The translations under genes were made by a program, and so were the position numbers. Under the pieces are notes generated by a model that worked only from the letters and a program-made list of their open reading frames with translations, ran no database searches and had not been told where the DNA came from. A DNA stretch of 63,955 nucleotides, from contig CALCIE010000019.1 of the NCBI GenBank assembly GCA_937907425.1, positions 1 through 63,955 of the forward strand. Reading direction: 5' to 3'. Source of the DNA: ZC4RG42 sp003242425. GTDB lineage: Bacteria > Pseudomonadota > Gammaproteobacteria > Burkholderiales > SG8-39. Of the stretch, positions 1-9,100 are shown in pieces. Position 1 is the stretch's first letter. Every line of letters begins with the position of its first letter.

Positions 1-1815
1 CCGTTCGCCGAGCGCCGCGGCGCGCTGCGCGTAGTGTTCCTCGACCATCACGTTCAGCGCTTCGAGTGCCACCGCGGCGGCGAGCGGATTGCCGGCGAAG
101 GTGCTGCCCAGGTCGTCGGGTCCCAACACGCTCATCAGGTCGGCGCGCGCAAGAAAAGCCGACACGGGGAGCATGCCGCCGCCCAGGGCTTTGCCGAGCA
201 TGAGACCGTCCGGGCGGACGCCTTCGTGGTCGCAGGCGAGCGGCGCGCCCGTGCGTCCCAGGCCGGTCTGCACTTCGTCGGCGAGGAACAGCACGCCGTT
301 GTCCTCACAGATCCGCTTGCATTGCGCGAGATAGCCCGCGGGCGGCACGACGATGCCGCTTTCGCCCTGAATGGGCTCGACGACGAACGCGGCGGTATGA
401 GGGGTGACGGCGCGTTCGAGCGCGACGGCATCGCCGTAGGGGACGAGCTTGAAGCCCTTGGGATAGGGGCCGAAGCCTTCGCGCCGTCCGGCTTCGGACG
501 ACATGCCGGCGAGCGTGATCGACTGGCCGTGATAGCCGCCTTCGCAGGCGATGATCTCGGCTTTGCCCTCCGGCACGCGCTTGACGCGATAAGCCCATTT
601 GCGCGCGGCCTTGAGCGCCGCCTCCACGGCCTCGGCGCCGGTGCTGAGTGCCAGGGCGCGATCCATGTGCAGCAACTGGCACAGCCGCGCGAGCAAGGCG
701 GGCAGGCGGTCGTTGTGGAAGGCGTGCGAGCCGAGCGTCAATTGATGCGCCTGCTGCATCAGCGCCTGCACCAGTCGCGGGTGCACATGACCGTGGTTCA
801 CCGTCGCATACGCCGCCATCATGTCGAGATAGCGCCGGCCGCCCTGGTCCCAGAGCCACACGCCTTCGCCGCGCACCAGTACCAGCGGCAGCGTCGCCTC
901 GCCCGACACGCCGTAACGCCGTTCGACTTCGGCCGGCGAGTCCTGCTGCGCCGCGCCCGTCAGGACGGCGGCGATCTCGTGCACGATCCGCAGCGTCCGG
1001 TCTTCGCGATCGTGGTGGGGGTTGAATTCGGCGATCTCCAGCGCGACAGGTTCGCGTGCCGCGGTGATTTCCGCCAGCGCGGCAAGCAGCGGTCCGGCGC
1101 GCAGGCCGCCCGGTTCCGGGGTGCCCACTCCGGGCGCATCGTTCGGGTCCAGGGAATCGATGTCGACGCTGATGCCGTAGGCGTCGGTTTCACGCGCCAC
1201 GCGGGCGTGCGCTTCGCGCAAGACTTCCGCGAGGCCGCGTTGCTCGATTTCCTCCATGCCGTATACGCGCACGCCGAGTTCGCGCAGCAGCATGGCTTCC
1301 TCGGCTTCGAAACTGCGCGCGCCGACGATCGCCACATGCCCGGGCCGCACCACCGCCTGGCCCGGACCGCCGCGGCCGAGGCGCCCCAGCAGTACCGCGA
1401 GCGGCATGCCGTGGATCATGCCGGTGTGCGTGGTTTCCGGCGTGTGGGCGTCCAGATGAGCGTCGATCCAGAGCAGCCCCAGCTTCTTGTCCGCGCCCAG
1501 CGCCGTGAGCACGCCGCGCCAGGTGCCGACGGCGGAACTGTGGTCGCCGCCCAGCACCAGCGGCCGTCCGCCGCCTTGAAGCACTTCCGTGACACGCAGG
1601 GTGAGCCGCTTGTTGAGGCGTTGGATCGTATCGCGCACGGTTTCGCCGCGGCGCGGCTCGGGAAAGTAAATCTCGCCCCAGACGGCGTCCACGCCGCGTG
1701 CCTGCAGCATCTCGTCGAGTCCGCTCGTGCGCAGGCGCAAGGGACCGTCGCCGCAGCCCGGATCTCTGGCGCCGATACCGCTTGCATAGCCCAGCATCAC
1801 CACCCGTGCGTTCAT
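1..1815 (-). CDS. Arginase-ornithine aminotransferase fusion (3' end outside window)
   Basis: One uninterrupted frame encodes two complete-looking enzymes; I checked every codon from the ATG at 1815 to position 1 and found no stop. Residues 1 to about 285 are an arginase/ureohydrolase with the manganese-site motifs GGDHS (89-93), DAHLDAH (118-124) and DIDSLD (218-223). After a linker of about 10 residues, from about residue 295, comes a class III PLP aminotransferase of the ornithine aminotransferase type, with VVEPIQGE, LADEVQTGLGRTG and the PLP lysine in LGKALGGG (Lys542). The C-terminal 90 or so residues lie beyond the window. Arginase makes ornithine plus urea, and OAT turns ornithine into glutamate semialdehyde, so the fusion joins consecutive steps of arginine catabolism. 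Both assignments are secure. That the product stays one polypeptide is inferred from the open frame. Confidence 0.93.
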   Translation of the reverse strand, partial: MNARVVMLGYASGIGARDPGCGDGPLRLRTSGLDEMLQARGVDAVWGEIYFPEPRRGETVRDTIQRLNKRLTLRVTEVLQGGGRPLVLGGDHSSAVGTWRGVLTALGADKKLGLLWIDAHLDAHTPETTHTGMIHGMPLAVLLGRLGRGGPGQAVVRPGHVAIVGARSFEAEEAMLLRELGVRVYGMEEIEQRGLAEVLREAHARVARETDAYGISVDIDSLDPNDAPGVGTPEPGGLRAGPLLAALAEITAAREPVALEIAEFNPHHDREDRTLRIVHEIAAVLTGAAQQDSPAEVERRYGVSGEATLPLVLVRGEGVWLWDQGGRRYLDMMAAYATVNHGHVHPRLVQALMQQAHQLTLGSHAFHNDRLPALLARLCQLLHMDRALALSTGAEAVEAALKAARKWAYRVKRVPEGKAEIIACEGGYHGQSITLAGMSSEAGRREGFGPYPKGFKLVPYGDAVALERAVTPHTAAFVVEPIQGESGIVVPPAGYLAQCKRICEDNGVLFLADEVQTGLGRTGAPLACDHEGVRPDGLMLGKALGGGMLPVSAFLARADLMSVLGPDDLGSTFAGNPLAAAVALEALNVMVEEHYAQRAAALGER

Positions 1816-1934
1816 ATACCGCTCCTTGCCGCGTCGTTGAGATCTGAACGGTCCGGCCGCGCGGAGGTTGCACGACGCCGTGCGTTCGCCCCTGGGCCGT
1901 AGTACGCTTCGGGCCTTTGCATCGGAGTGCCTGC

Positions 1935-2525
1935 ATGTTCACCGGTATCGTCGCGGCCGTGGGCCGCATCACCGACATCGAGCCGCGCGACAAGGGTCTG
2001 CGCCTGCGCATCGATGCGGGCACGCTGCCCATGGACGATGTCGCGCTCGGCGATTCCATCTGCGTGAACGGCGTGTGCCTGACGGTGGTCGCGCACGATG
2101 CGCGCGGCTTCGTGGTCGACGTCTCGCACGAGACGCTTTCCTGCACCGTCGGTCTCGACCGGCCCGGCGAGGTCAATCTGGAGAAGGCGCTGCGCCTTGC
2201 CGATCGCCTCGGCGGACACTTGGTGTCGGGACATGTGGACGGCGTGGGCGAGGTGGTCGCCTTCGCGCCCGAAGGCGAAAGTCGTCGCCTTCGCATCCGC
2301 GCGCCCGAGGCGCTTGCGCGCTATATCGCCCGCAAAGGCTCGATCGCGGTTCAAGGCGTGAGTCTTACCGTGAATGCGGTCGAGGGGGCGGAGTTCGAGG
2401 TCAATCTCATTCCGCATACGCTTGCCGTCACGACCTTGAAGCATCTGCGGCCCGGCGGCCGCGTGAACCTGGAAGTGGATCTGGTCGCGCGCTACGTGGA
2501 ACGCATGCTTTCGTCGCACGGGTGA
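1935..2525 (+). CDS. ribE: Riboflavin synthase alpha subunit
   Basis: A 196-residue protein starting MFTGIVAAVG, the hallmark N-terminus of riboflavin synthase, which dismutates two 6,7-dimethyl-8-ribityllumazines to riboflavin. It has the two tandem lumazine-binding repeats expected: the first with SICVNGVCLTV, the second with SIAVQGVSLTVN. I chose the ATG at 1935 because it starts exactly at the family N-terminus; a TTG 18 bases upstream is in frame but has no support. The gene stands alone, divergent from the arginase fusion, without other rib genes. I saw no FMN riboswitch in the 119 bases upstream. Confidence 0.95.
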   Translation: MFTGIVAAVGRITDIEPRDKGLRLRIDAGTLPMDDVALGDSICVNGVCLTVVAHDARGFVVDVSHETLSCTVGLDRPGEVNLEKALRLADRLGGHLVSGHVDGVGEVVAFAPEGESRRLRIRAPEALARYIARKGSIAVQGVSLTVNAVEGAEFEVNLIPHTLAVTTLKHLRPGGRVNLEVDLVARYVERMLSSHG

Positions 2526-2532
2526 ACCGCGC

Positions 2533-2985
2533 TCAAGGCTCGGCCGGCGTTTCGAGCGACAGCGCACGCAAGCGTTCGAGCAGCGGCCGCTTTTCCAGCT
2601 CGATCTGGCGGTAGCGTTCATAGAGTTCGTCCATTTCCGCCTGGTAGGCTGCCGCCCGGTCGAGCGCGGCCTGGCGTTCGCGTACCACGTCATCGTAGTT
2701 GCGCGGCGGGCCGGTGTCCGGGGCGTAGGCCTCGGCGGCATAGCGCTGCTCGTTCATGCGCAGGGCCTGCAGCATCTGGAATTGCTGGTAGAGGGCTTGT
2801 TGTTCCGCTGCCAGCGCATCGATTGCCTCCCTCAAGGCGCGCAGCTCGTTCTGGTCCGCAGCGAGCGGCATGGCGCACCACCACGCAGCGACGCAAAGCG
2901 CCGCCCGCCACCACAGCCGGCGCTGCACCGTAGCCGCCGGGCGATCAGGGATAGGTGCCCCGCTTGCCGCGTTCCATCCCGGCAT
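2533..2985 (-). CDS. Exported coiled-coil protein of unknown function
   Basis: A 150-residue protein that I do not recognise. Residues about 20-42 form a basic then hydrophobic segment ending near PLAADQ, consistent with a cleaved signal peptide. The rest is rich in Glu, Gln, Arg and Leu with heptad-like spacing, suggesting a long periplasmic coiled coil. The ATG at 2985 has GAGGA eight bases upstream but overlaps the preceding gene by 41 bases. A GTG at 2928 would avoid the overlap and still keep the hydrophobic segment. It converges on ribE with only seven bases between the stops. Confidence 0.7.
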   Translation of the reverse strand: MPGWNAASGAPIPDRPAATVQRRLWWRAALCVAAWWCAMPLAADQNELRALREAIDALAAEQQALYQQFQMLQALRMNEQRYAAEAYAPDTGPPRNYDDVVRERQAALDRAAAYQAEMDELYERYRQIELEKRPLLERLRALSLETPAEP

Positions 2986-3124
2986 TTTTGTGGTCCTCGT
3001 TCACACCGAGTTGCTCGCGGTTCTCCGGCAGTTTTTCGGCCTCGCGGCCGCGCGCATCGTTCGGATGCCTGCCCGTCCGTTCCGTGGACGAAGGCGAGTT
3101 TTTGCGACTGGCGGTGTCTTTCAT
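2945..3124 (-). CDS. Small hydrophilic protein (59 aa), unknown function
   Basis: Starts MKDTASRKNSPSS and is almost entirely charged or polar, with no hydrophobic stretch, like many small stress-induced, intrinsically disordered bacterial proteins. The start is supported by AGGAG nine bases upstream of the ATG. A longer in-frame ORF to 3214 exists, but its extra residues look non-coding. Its 3' end overlaps the 5' end of the coiled-coil gene. No function can be assigned. Confidence 0.55.
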   Translation of the reverse strand: MKDTASRKNSPSSTERTGRHPNDARGREAEKLPENREQLGVNEDHKNAGMERGKRGTYP

Positions 3125-3224
3125 GGGGAAGCGCTCCTGTTTTGGGTCTATGCCGACGTGCATCCCCTGTGCCCGGCATAAGCGTTGCAGCAGCCGCAAG
3201 ACGATTTCCACCAAGAGGCGCGTG

Positions 3225-3905
3225 ATGGCTTCCGATTCCTACAGTGAACTCACGCCGAGCCGCGTGGGTTGTGCCACCGGCGGCGTCGCCTTGCTTGCCT
3301 TCGGGCTGCTGTCGCGGGGCGGTATGGCCTTGCGCGGCTTGAGCGCGCTTGCCGGGGCGGGGCTGCTCTACCAGGCGCTCACCGGCCGTCTGCCGAAGAT
3401 GGCGATGACCGCCGGCGCTGAACTGGAACCTTTGACTGTCTCGGACAGCATCCGCCTCGACGTCGGTCGCGATACTACTTACCGCTACTGGCGGAACGTG
3501 CAGAACCTGGCCGCGATCATGGCGCGGGTGGACGGTGTCGAAGAGATCGACGACCGGCGTTCGCGCTGGCATGCGCGCACCGCCGAAGGCCTGCCGGTGT
3601 CCTGGGTGAGCGAAATCACAGACGACGATCCGGGCAAGGCGATCCGGTGGCGCAGCGAGGACAGCCCCGTCCCGCACGAAGGGGTGGTGTGTTTCCGCGA
3701 CACGCCGGCCGCCCCCGGTACGGGCTTGCCGTACGGCACGGAAGTGAGTGTCGAAATGCGTTATCTCGTTCCGCGCGACGCGAGGGGCGAAATGGCGAGG
3801 CGCGCGCTCGGCGACCCGCAGCGCGACTTGCACGAAGCGCTCGAACGCCTGAAGCGCACGCTGGAGGAAGAGGACTTCCTCATGACCGTGCCGCCTCGTC
3901 CATGA
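3225..3905 (+). CDS. SRPBCC-fold protein with N-terminal membrane segments
   Basis: A 226-residue protein. Residues about 12-55 are hydrophobic and glycine-rich (two likely membrane helices, DUF2892/YgaP-like). The remainder, from the DSIRLDVGRD region onward, resembles polyketide cyclase/START-like (SRPBCC) domains, including the YRYWRNVQNLAAIM stretch typical of bacterial cyclase/dehydrase proteins. Such domains bind hydrophobic ligands, but no ligand is predictable here. The ATG at 3225 follows AAGAGG. The next gene starts inside its stop codon, so the two are translationally coupled. Confidence 0.8.
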   Translation: MASDSYSELTPSRVGCATGGVALLAFGLLSRGGMALRGLSALAGAGLLYQALTGRLPKMAMTAGAELEPLTVSDSIRLDVGRDTTYRYWRNVQNLAAIMARVDGVEEIDDRRSRWHARTAEGLPVSWVSEITDDDPGKAIRWRSEDSPVPHEGVVCFRDTPAAPGTGLPYGTEVSVEMRYLVPRDARGEMARRALGDPQRDLHEALERLKRTLEEEDFLMTVPPRP

Positions 3906-4393
3906 TGCGTCTCTGGAACGAAGCGTTTCCCCGTGCACTCGTCTCCGGGACGGTTGCCGCGCTCGCGTCGGGTGCGGTCGCTGCCTGGTGCGGCCACAAG
4001 CAGCGCGGTCATGCGGCGGGCCCGATCAATGCCGTGAGCCATATCGCCTGGGGCGGCAGCGCCGAAAAACAGGCGAAGCGTGACGGCCGCAACACCGCGG
4101 TCGGTTTCCTGCTGCATCACGGCGCGTCGATTTTCTGGGCGCTCGGTTTCGAGACGGCGTTCGGCCGGCGCGCCGAACGTAGTGTGCCCGAAGCGTTGCT
4201 GGGCGGCGCCGCCACCGCAACGACCGCCTACGTGGTGGACTATCACGTGGTGCCCTATCGCTTCGTGCCCGGTTTCGAAGCGCGGCTCAAGGACCGTTCG
4301 CTGTTCTACGTCTACGCGGCACTCGCGCTGGGTCTGGCCGCCACCGCGCGATGGCGTGCTCAGAAGGGCAGACGCTTCACCACCATGAGGTAG
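3902..4393 (+). CDS. Conserved membrane protein, unknown function
   Basis: A 163-residue protein with hydrophobic segments near residues 10-30, 68-85, 95-110 and 140-152, so probably an inner-membrane protein. The middle contains NAVSHIAWGG and a GRNTAVGFLLHHGAS stretch with several histidines. The start ATGATG overlaps the stop of the SRPBCC gene, implying one transcript and a shared role at the membrane. The 3' end overlaps the convergent DUF2269 gene by 34 bases. Function unknown. Confidence 0.72.
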   Translation: MMRLWNEAFPRALVSGTVAALASGAVAAWCGHKQRGHAAGPINAVSHIAWGGSAEKQAKRDGRNTAVGFLLHHGASIFWALGFETAFGRRAERSVPEALLGGAATATTAYVVDYHVVPYRFVPGFEARLKDRSLFYVYAALALGLAATARWRAQKGRRFTTMR

Positions 4394-4830
4394 AAGATTC
4401 CGATGAAGGCGACGAAGGCCGGAATGCCGAGCGCGACCCAGATCGCGTGCAAACGCCAGTAGAGCGGATCGACGTCGCCGCCCGTTGCCGCCGCTTCTCC
4501 GGCCAGCCGCGCCATGCGGATCTGGATCCACACCACGGGCAGCCAGCACGCGCCCGCCAGCACATAGAGTCCCGCCGACCACAGAATCCAGGGCGAAGTG
4601 AGCGCAAAGCCCGCCAGATGCGCGAGCCAGAAGCCGGTGAGCGGCTGCAGGATCGCGGTCGGGGTGGTGAACAGGAAGTCGGCGACCACGACCTTGCGCG
4701 TCACCACCGCCATTGCCGCGACGTTGCGCGTGCGGTTGGTGAAGTACATGTAGAAGGCCGAACCCAGCCCCGTGCCGAACAGCAGGGTCGAGGAAAGGAT
4801 GTGCAGCCACTTGAGGATCAGGTAGTCCAC
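4360..4830 (-). CDS. DUF2269-family integral membrane protein
   Basis: A 156-residue protein with four predicted membrane helices, containing LKWLHILSSTLLFGTG near the start and a TPTAILQPLTGFWLA stretch, both typical of the DUF2269 family. It uses a GTG start at 4830, inside the end of the upstream gene (13-base overlap), so it is translationally coupled. The same neighbour, an SDR fused to a DoxX-like domain, points to a membrane-bound redox or quinone-related role, which is inference only. Confidence 0.85.
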   Translation of the reverse strand: MDYLILKWLHILSSTLLFGTGLGSAFYMYFTNRTRNVAAMAVVTRKVVVADFLFTTPTAILQPLTGFWLAHLAGFALTSPWILWSAGLYVLAGACWLPVVWIQIRMARLAGEAAATGGDVDPLYWRLHAIWVALGIPAFVAFIGIFYLMVVKRLPF

Positions 4831-6101
4831 CGGCGCGGTACGTCCTCGAATTCGTGGAGCAGCAGGATGACGGCGAAGAGCGGGACGTTCTTCAGCAAGG
4901 GACCGAAGGGATGCAGCCAGTATTCGGGCAGCGCCAGGGCGATGATGACGCTGTACGCGAGGATGAGCAGCATTTGCGCACGCCACAGCCAGCGCCGCCG
5001 CGGCGGCTCGAGCGCATACACGCCGACGCCGAACGCGAGATCGAGCAGGGCGGCGCCGTAGAGCGCCACCGGCGCGGCCGCACCGGTGATCCCGACCTGC
5101 GCCAGCAGCGCATAGCTCGCCTCGACTGGGTAAAGCCCGAGCGACACCAGGCCGGTGAGAATCCAGACGAGGGCGACGCTGAAACGCAGGAGCGGCAGCA
5201 TCCAGTTCGATCGTGCGGTGAGCGCGCGTTCGCGTGCGGTATCGGCTGCGATGAACCGCGAGGCATCGCGCGGCAGGCGGCCGAGCAGCGCTGTCATCGT
5301 TTCGCACGACGCGGTGTTGCCGCGTTCCAGCATCGCCAGCGTTTCGCGATCCAGCAGTCCCGGCAGGCGTTCGCCGAGCGCGGCGGCGCTGCGCATCATC
5401 CAGTGCGGAATGGGCAGGCCGAGGGTGCGCGGCAGGCCGAGCTGCGCACGCAGGCTCATGAGCCAGTCGCGGAAGGTGATCGCCTCGGCGCCGACGGCGG
5501 GCAAGACGCCGCGCAAGGGTCCTTCGTGTTCCACCAACCGTACCAACGCTTCGACGAGATCGTCGATGTGTACGGGCTGGATCGCTTGCCGGCCGCCCGC
5601 GGGCAGGGGCACGAACGGCAGTGAAGCAAGTGTCTCGAACAGCCGCGCGCTTGCGCCGTCCGGGCCGTACACCAGCGAAGGCTGGACCACGACCCAGTCG
5701 ACCGGCAGTGTGGCGAGGTAGTCGTCCGCCTGCTTCTTCGAACGGTGGTAGCGGCTTTGTGCCTTGTCGTCCGCACCGAGGGCGGAAATCTGCACGATCC
5801 GGCGCACGCCGGCCTGCGAGGCGGCTTCGAAGAGCGCGATCGGCGCGCGCGCATGCAGCGCACCGAAAGTGGCGCCGCCGACTTCGCGTAAAATGCCGAC
5901 CGCGTTGATCACCACGTCCACGCCTTTCAGGCGCGGCCGCCAGATCTCCGGGCTGTGGTCGCGGGTGTAATCGATCGCCACGGCATCGTCCAGGCCGTCC
6001 GCGCTGTGCACGCCGCGCAGCACGCGGTGTCCGCGTGCCGCGAGCGCTGCAGCGAGGTGACGGCCGATGAAACCGTTCGCGCCGCAAAGCAGGATGTTCA
6101 T
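4818..6101 (-). CDS. NAD(P)-binding SDR epimerase fused to DoxX-like membrane domain
   Basis: A 427-residue protein. Residues 1 to about 290 are an extended/atypical SDR of the NAD-dependent epimerase (NDUFA9-like) class: GANGFIG nucleotide loop at 7-13, a QISALGAD strand and YHRSK in the active-site position. Residues about 300-425 hold four hydrophobic helices resembling DoxX-like domains. The ATG at 6101 is preceded by GGGAA; the longer frame to 6197 would run into the divergent hrpA start. It probably acts as a membrane-anchored reductase or isomerase on a lipid or quinone; substrate unknown. Confidence 0.85.
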   Translation of the reverse strand: MNILLCGANGFIGRHLAAALAARGHRVLRGVHSADGLDDAVAIDYTRDHSPEIWRPRLKGVDVVINAVGILREVGGATFGALHARAPIALFEAASQAGVRRIVQISALGADDKAQSRYHRSKKQADDYLATLPVDWVVVQPSLVYGPDGASARLFETLASLPFVPLPAGGRQAIQPVHIDDLVEALVRLVEHEGPLRGVLPAVGAEAITFRDWLMSLRAQLGLPRTLGLPIPHWMMRSAAALGERLPGLLDRETLAMLERGNTASCETMTALLGRLPRDASRFIAADTARERALTARSNWMLPLLRFSVALVWILTGLVSLGLYPVEASYALLAQVGITGAAAPVALYGAALLDLAFGVGVYALEPPRRRWLWRAQMLLILAYSVIIALALPEYWLHPFGPLLKNVPLFAVILLLHEFEDVPRRWTT

Positions 6102-6196
6102 TTCCCGTTTCGAGTGAAGCGCATGACTTGCGCCGGGCAACCCGGTAGGCTTGCCGGTCCTGTCGGCTGTCGCATTATCGGTCCGTATCTCGTTCA

Positions 6197-9100
6197 ATGT
6201 CGCGTTCCGTTTCGCCCATCCGTCTCCGTCCCGATCGTCCGCGCAGCGGCCTGCCGCCGGAAGTGGTCGAGGCGCGCCGCGCCAATCTGCCGCGCCCCAC
6301 GTTCCCGGAGGAACTGCCGGTCAGCGCGAAGCGGGAGGAGATCGCCCGCGCGATACAAGAACACCAGGTCGTCATCGTCTGCGGCGAAACGGGTTCGGGC
6401 AAGACGACGCAGCTTCCGAAGATCTGCCTGTCCATTGGCCGCGGCGTGCACGGCTACATCGGCCACACGCAGCCGCGCCGGCTGGCGGCGCGCGCCACCG
6501 CGGGCCGCATCGCCCAGGAACTGCAGAGCGAGCTCGGGCAGGCGGTGGGTTACAAGATCCGCTTCAACGACCGTACCAGCCCGTCGAGCTACATCAAGCT
6601 CATGACGGACGGCATCCTGCTGGCGGAGACGCAGACCGATCCCGAGCTGCGTTCGTACGACACGATCATCATCGACGAGGCGCACGAGCGCAGCCTCAAC
6701 ATCGATTTCCTGCTCGGCTATCTCAAGCAGTTGCTGCCGCGCCGGCCCGATCTCAAGCTGATCGTCACCTCTGCGACCTTGGATGCGGATCGCTTCGCGC
6801 GCCACTTCCCGCAGCCGAACGGCGAGCCGGCGCCGGTGATCGAAGTCTCCGGCCGGCTCTATCCGGTGGAAATCCGCTACCGCCCGCCGCAGGAGAACGA
6901 GGACGGTGAAATCGACATCAACGAGGCGATCGTCGATGCGGTGGACGAGCTTGCCCGGCTCGATCCGGGCGACGTGCTCGTCTTTCTGCCCGGCGAGCGC
7001 GAGATCCGCGAAGCCGCCGAAGCCCTGCGCAAACATCATCCGCCGCACACGGAGATCCTGCCGCTTTATGCCCGGCTTTCGGCCGCGGAACAGGAGCGCG
7101 TCTTCAAGCCGCACGGCGGCCGGCGCATCGTGCTCGCCACCAACGTCGCCGAGACCTCGCTCACCGTGCCCGGCATCCGCTACGTCGTCGATACGGGGCT
7201 GGCGCGCATCAAGCGCTACAGCTACCGCAACAAGGTCGAGCAGCTGCGCATCGAACCGATCGCGCAGTCGGCCGCGCGCCAGCGCGCGGGCCGCTGCGGG
7301 CGCGTGGCCGCGGGCGTGTGCATCCGGCTCTACGAGGAAGAGGACTACAACAAGCGTCCGGCCTACACCGATCCGGAAGTGCTGCGCTCCTCGCTCGCGG
7401 GCGTGATCCTGCGCATGAAGGCGCTGCGGCTCGGTGCGGTGGAACACTTCCCCTTCATCGATCCGCCCGCGCCCAAGGCGGTCAACGACGGCTATGCGCT
7501 CCTGCAGGAACTGGGCGCGGTGGACGAAGCGCGCGAACTGACCGAGGTCGGACGCCAGCTCGCCAGGCTGCCGCTCGACCCGCGCATCGCGCGCATGGTG
7601 CTGGCCGCCAGGGAAGAACAGTGTCTGGCCGAAGTGCTGGTGATCGCCGCGGCGCTTTCGGTACAGGATCCGCGCGAGCGACCGGCCGAACGGACGCAGG
7701 CGGCCGACGAGGCACACAAGAAATTCACCGACGAGAAATCGGATTTCCTCGGCTATCTCAAGCTGTGGAAGTTCTTCGAGGAGGCGTTGCACCACCACTC
7801 CAACCGCAAGCTGCACAGGCTTTGCCGGGAGCATTACCTGTCCTACATCCGCATGCGCGAGTGGCGGGACGTGTACACCCAACTGAAGGAACTGGTGGGC
7901 GAGCAGGGCTGGCGCCTGAACGACAAACCGGCCACCTATGCGCAGATCCATCGCGCGCTGCTCACCGGGCTGCTCGGCAACATCGGTCTGAAGCAGGAGG
8001 ACGGCCACTACCTGGGCGCGCGCGGCATCAAGTTCCATATCCATCCGGGCTCCGCGCTCGCGCGCAAGTCGCCGCGCTGGGTCATGGCCGCGGAGCTGAC
8101 CGAGACCACGCGGCTCTACGCGCGAGTTGTCGCCGGCATCGAACCGGAATGGCTGGAAAGCGTGGGCGCGCATCTCATCAAGCGGCATCAGTACGAACCG
8201 CATTGGGAGAAGAAGCCCGCGCACGTGGCGGCCTTCGAACGCGCGACGCTCTACGGTTTACCGGTCTACACCAACCGCCGCATCCATTACGGGCCGCTCG
8301 ATCCGGAAGAGTCGCGGCGCATCTTCATCCGCCAGGCGCTGGTGGAAGGCGATTACGACAGCCGCGCGCCGTTCTTCCTGCACAACCGCAAGCTGATCGC
8401 GGAAATCGAGGCGCTGGAGCACAAGTCGCGGCGGCCGGACGTGCTGGTCGACGACGAGCTGATCTACGCCTTCTACGACAGTCTCATCCCTCCCGGCATC
8501 CACAACGGCGCGGCCTTCGACGCCTGGCGCAAGGAAGCGGAGGCGAAGAATCCCAAGCTGCTGTTCCTCAAGCGCGAAGACCTCATGCGCCACGAAGCGG
8601 CGGGCATTACCACGGCGCAGTTCCCCCACCACATCGAGATGGCCGGCCGCCGCTTCGCGCTCGAATATCTGCACGATCCGGGCGGGCCGCGCGACGGCGT
8701 CACCATGACCATTCCGCTCATCGCGCTCAACCAGATCAGCGCCGCTCGCTGTGAATGGCTGGTGCCCGGGCTGCTCAAGGAGAAGGTTGCGCTGCTCGCC
8801 AAGTCGCTGCCGCAGAAACTGCGCCACCGGCTGGGGCCGTTGCAGGAGTTCGCCGCCGAATTCGTCGAGCGGGTCGAACCTTCCGACATGCCGCTCGCGG
8901 AGGCGATCGCACGTTACGCGCGCAGCGAGCGGCAGCTCGTCATTCCGCTGGAAGCCTTCCGCCCCGAGACGCTGCCGCCGCATCTGTCGATGAACTTCCG
9001 CGTGATCGACGAGCATGGGCGCCAGCTCGCGATGGGCCGCAATCTAGCCGCGCTGCGCGCCGAGCTGGGCCACAAGGCGGGCGAGCAGTTCGCGGCGGTA

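Noticed and set aside
34..1902. 622-codon open frame on the plus strand opposite the arginase-OAT fusion
   Set aside because: It is in codon register with a gene that carries two sets of catalytic motifs on the other strand; its own product has biased His/Arg composition and no domain.
1816..1934. FMN riboswitch upstream of riboflavin synthase
   Set aside because: None of the conserved RFN sequence elements are present.
2955..3224. N-terminal extension of the SRPBCC gene
   Set aside because: The extra 90 codons run antisense to the small hydrophilic gene and lack a start signal; ATG 3225 follows AAGAGG.
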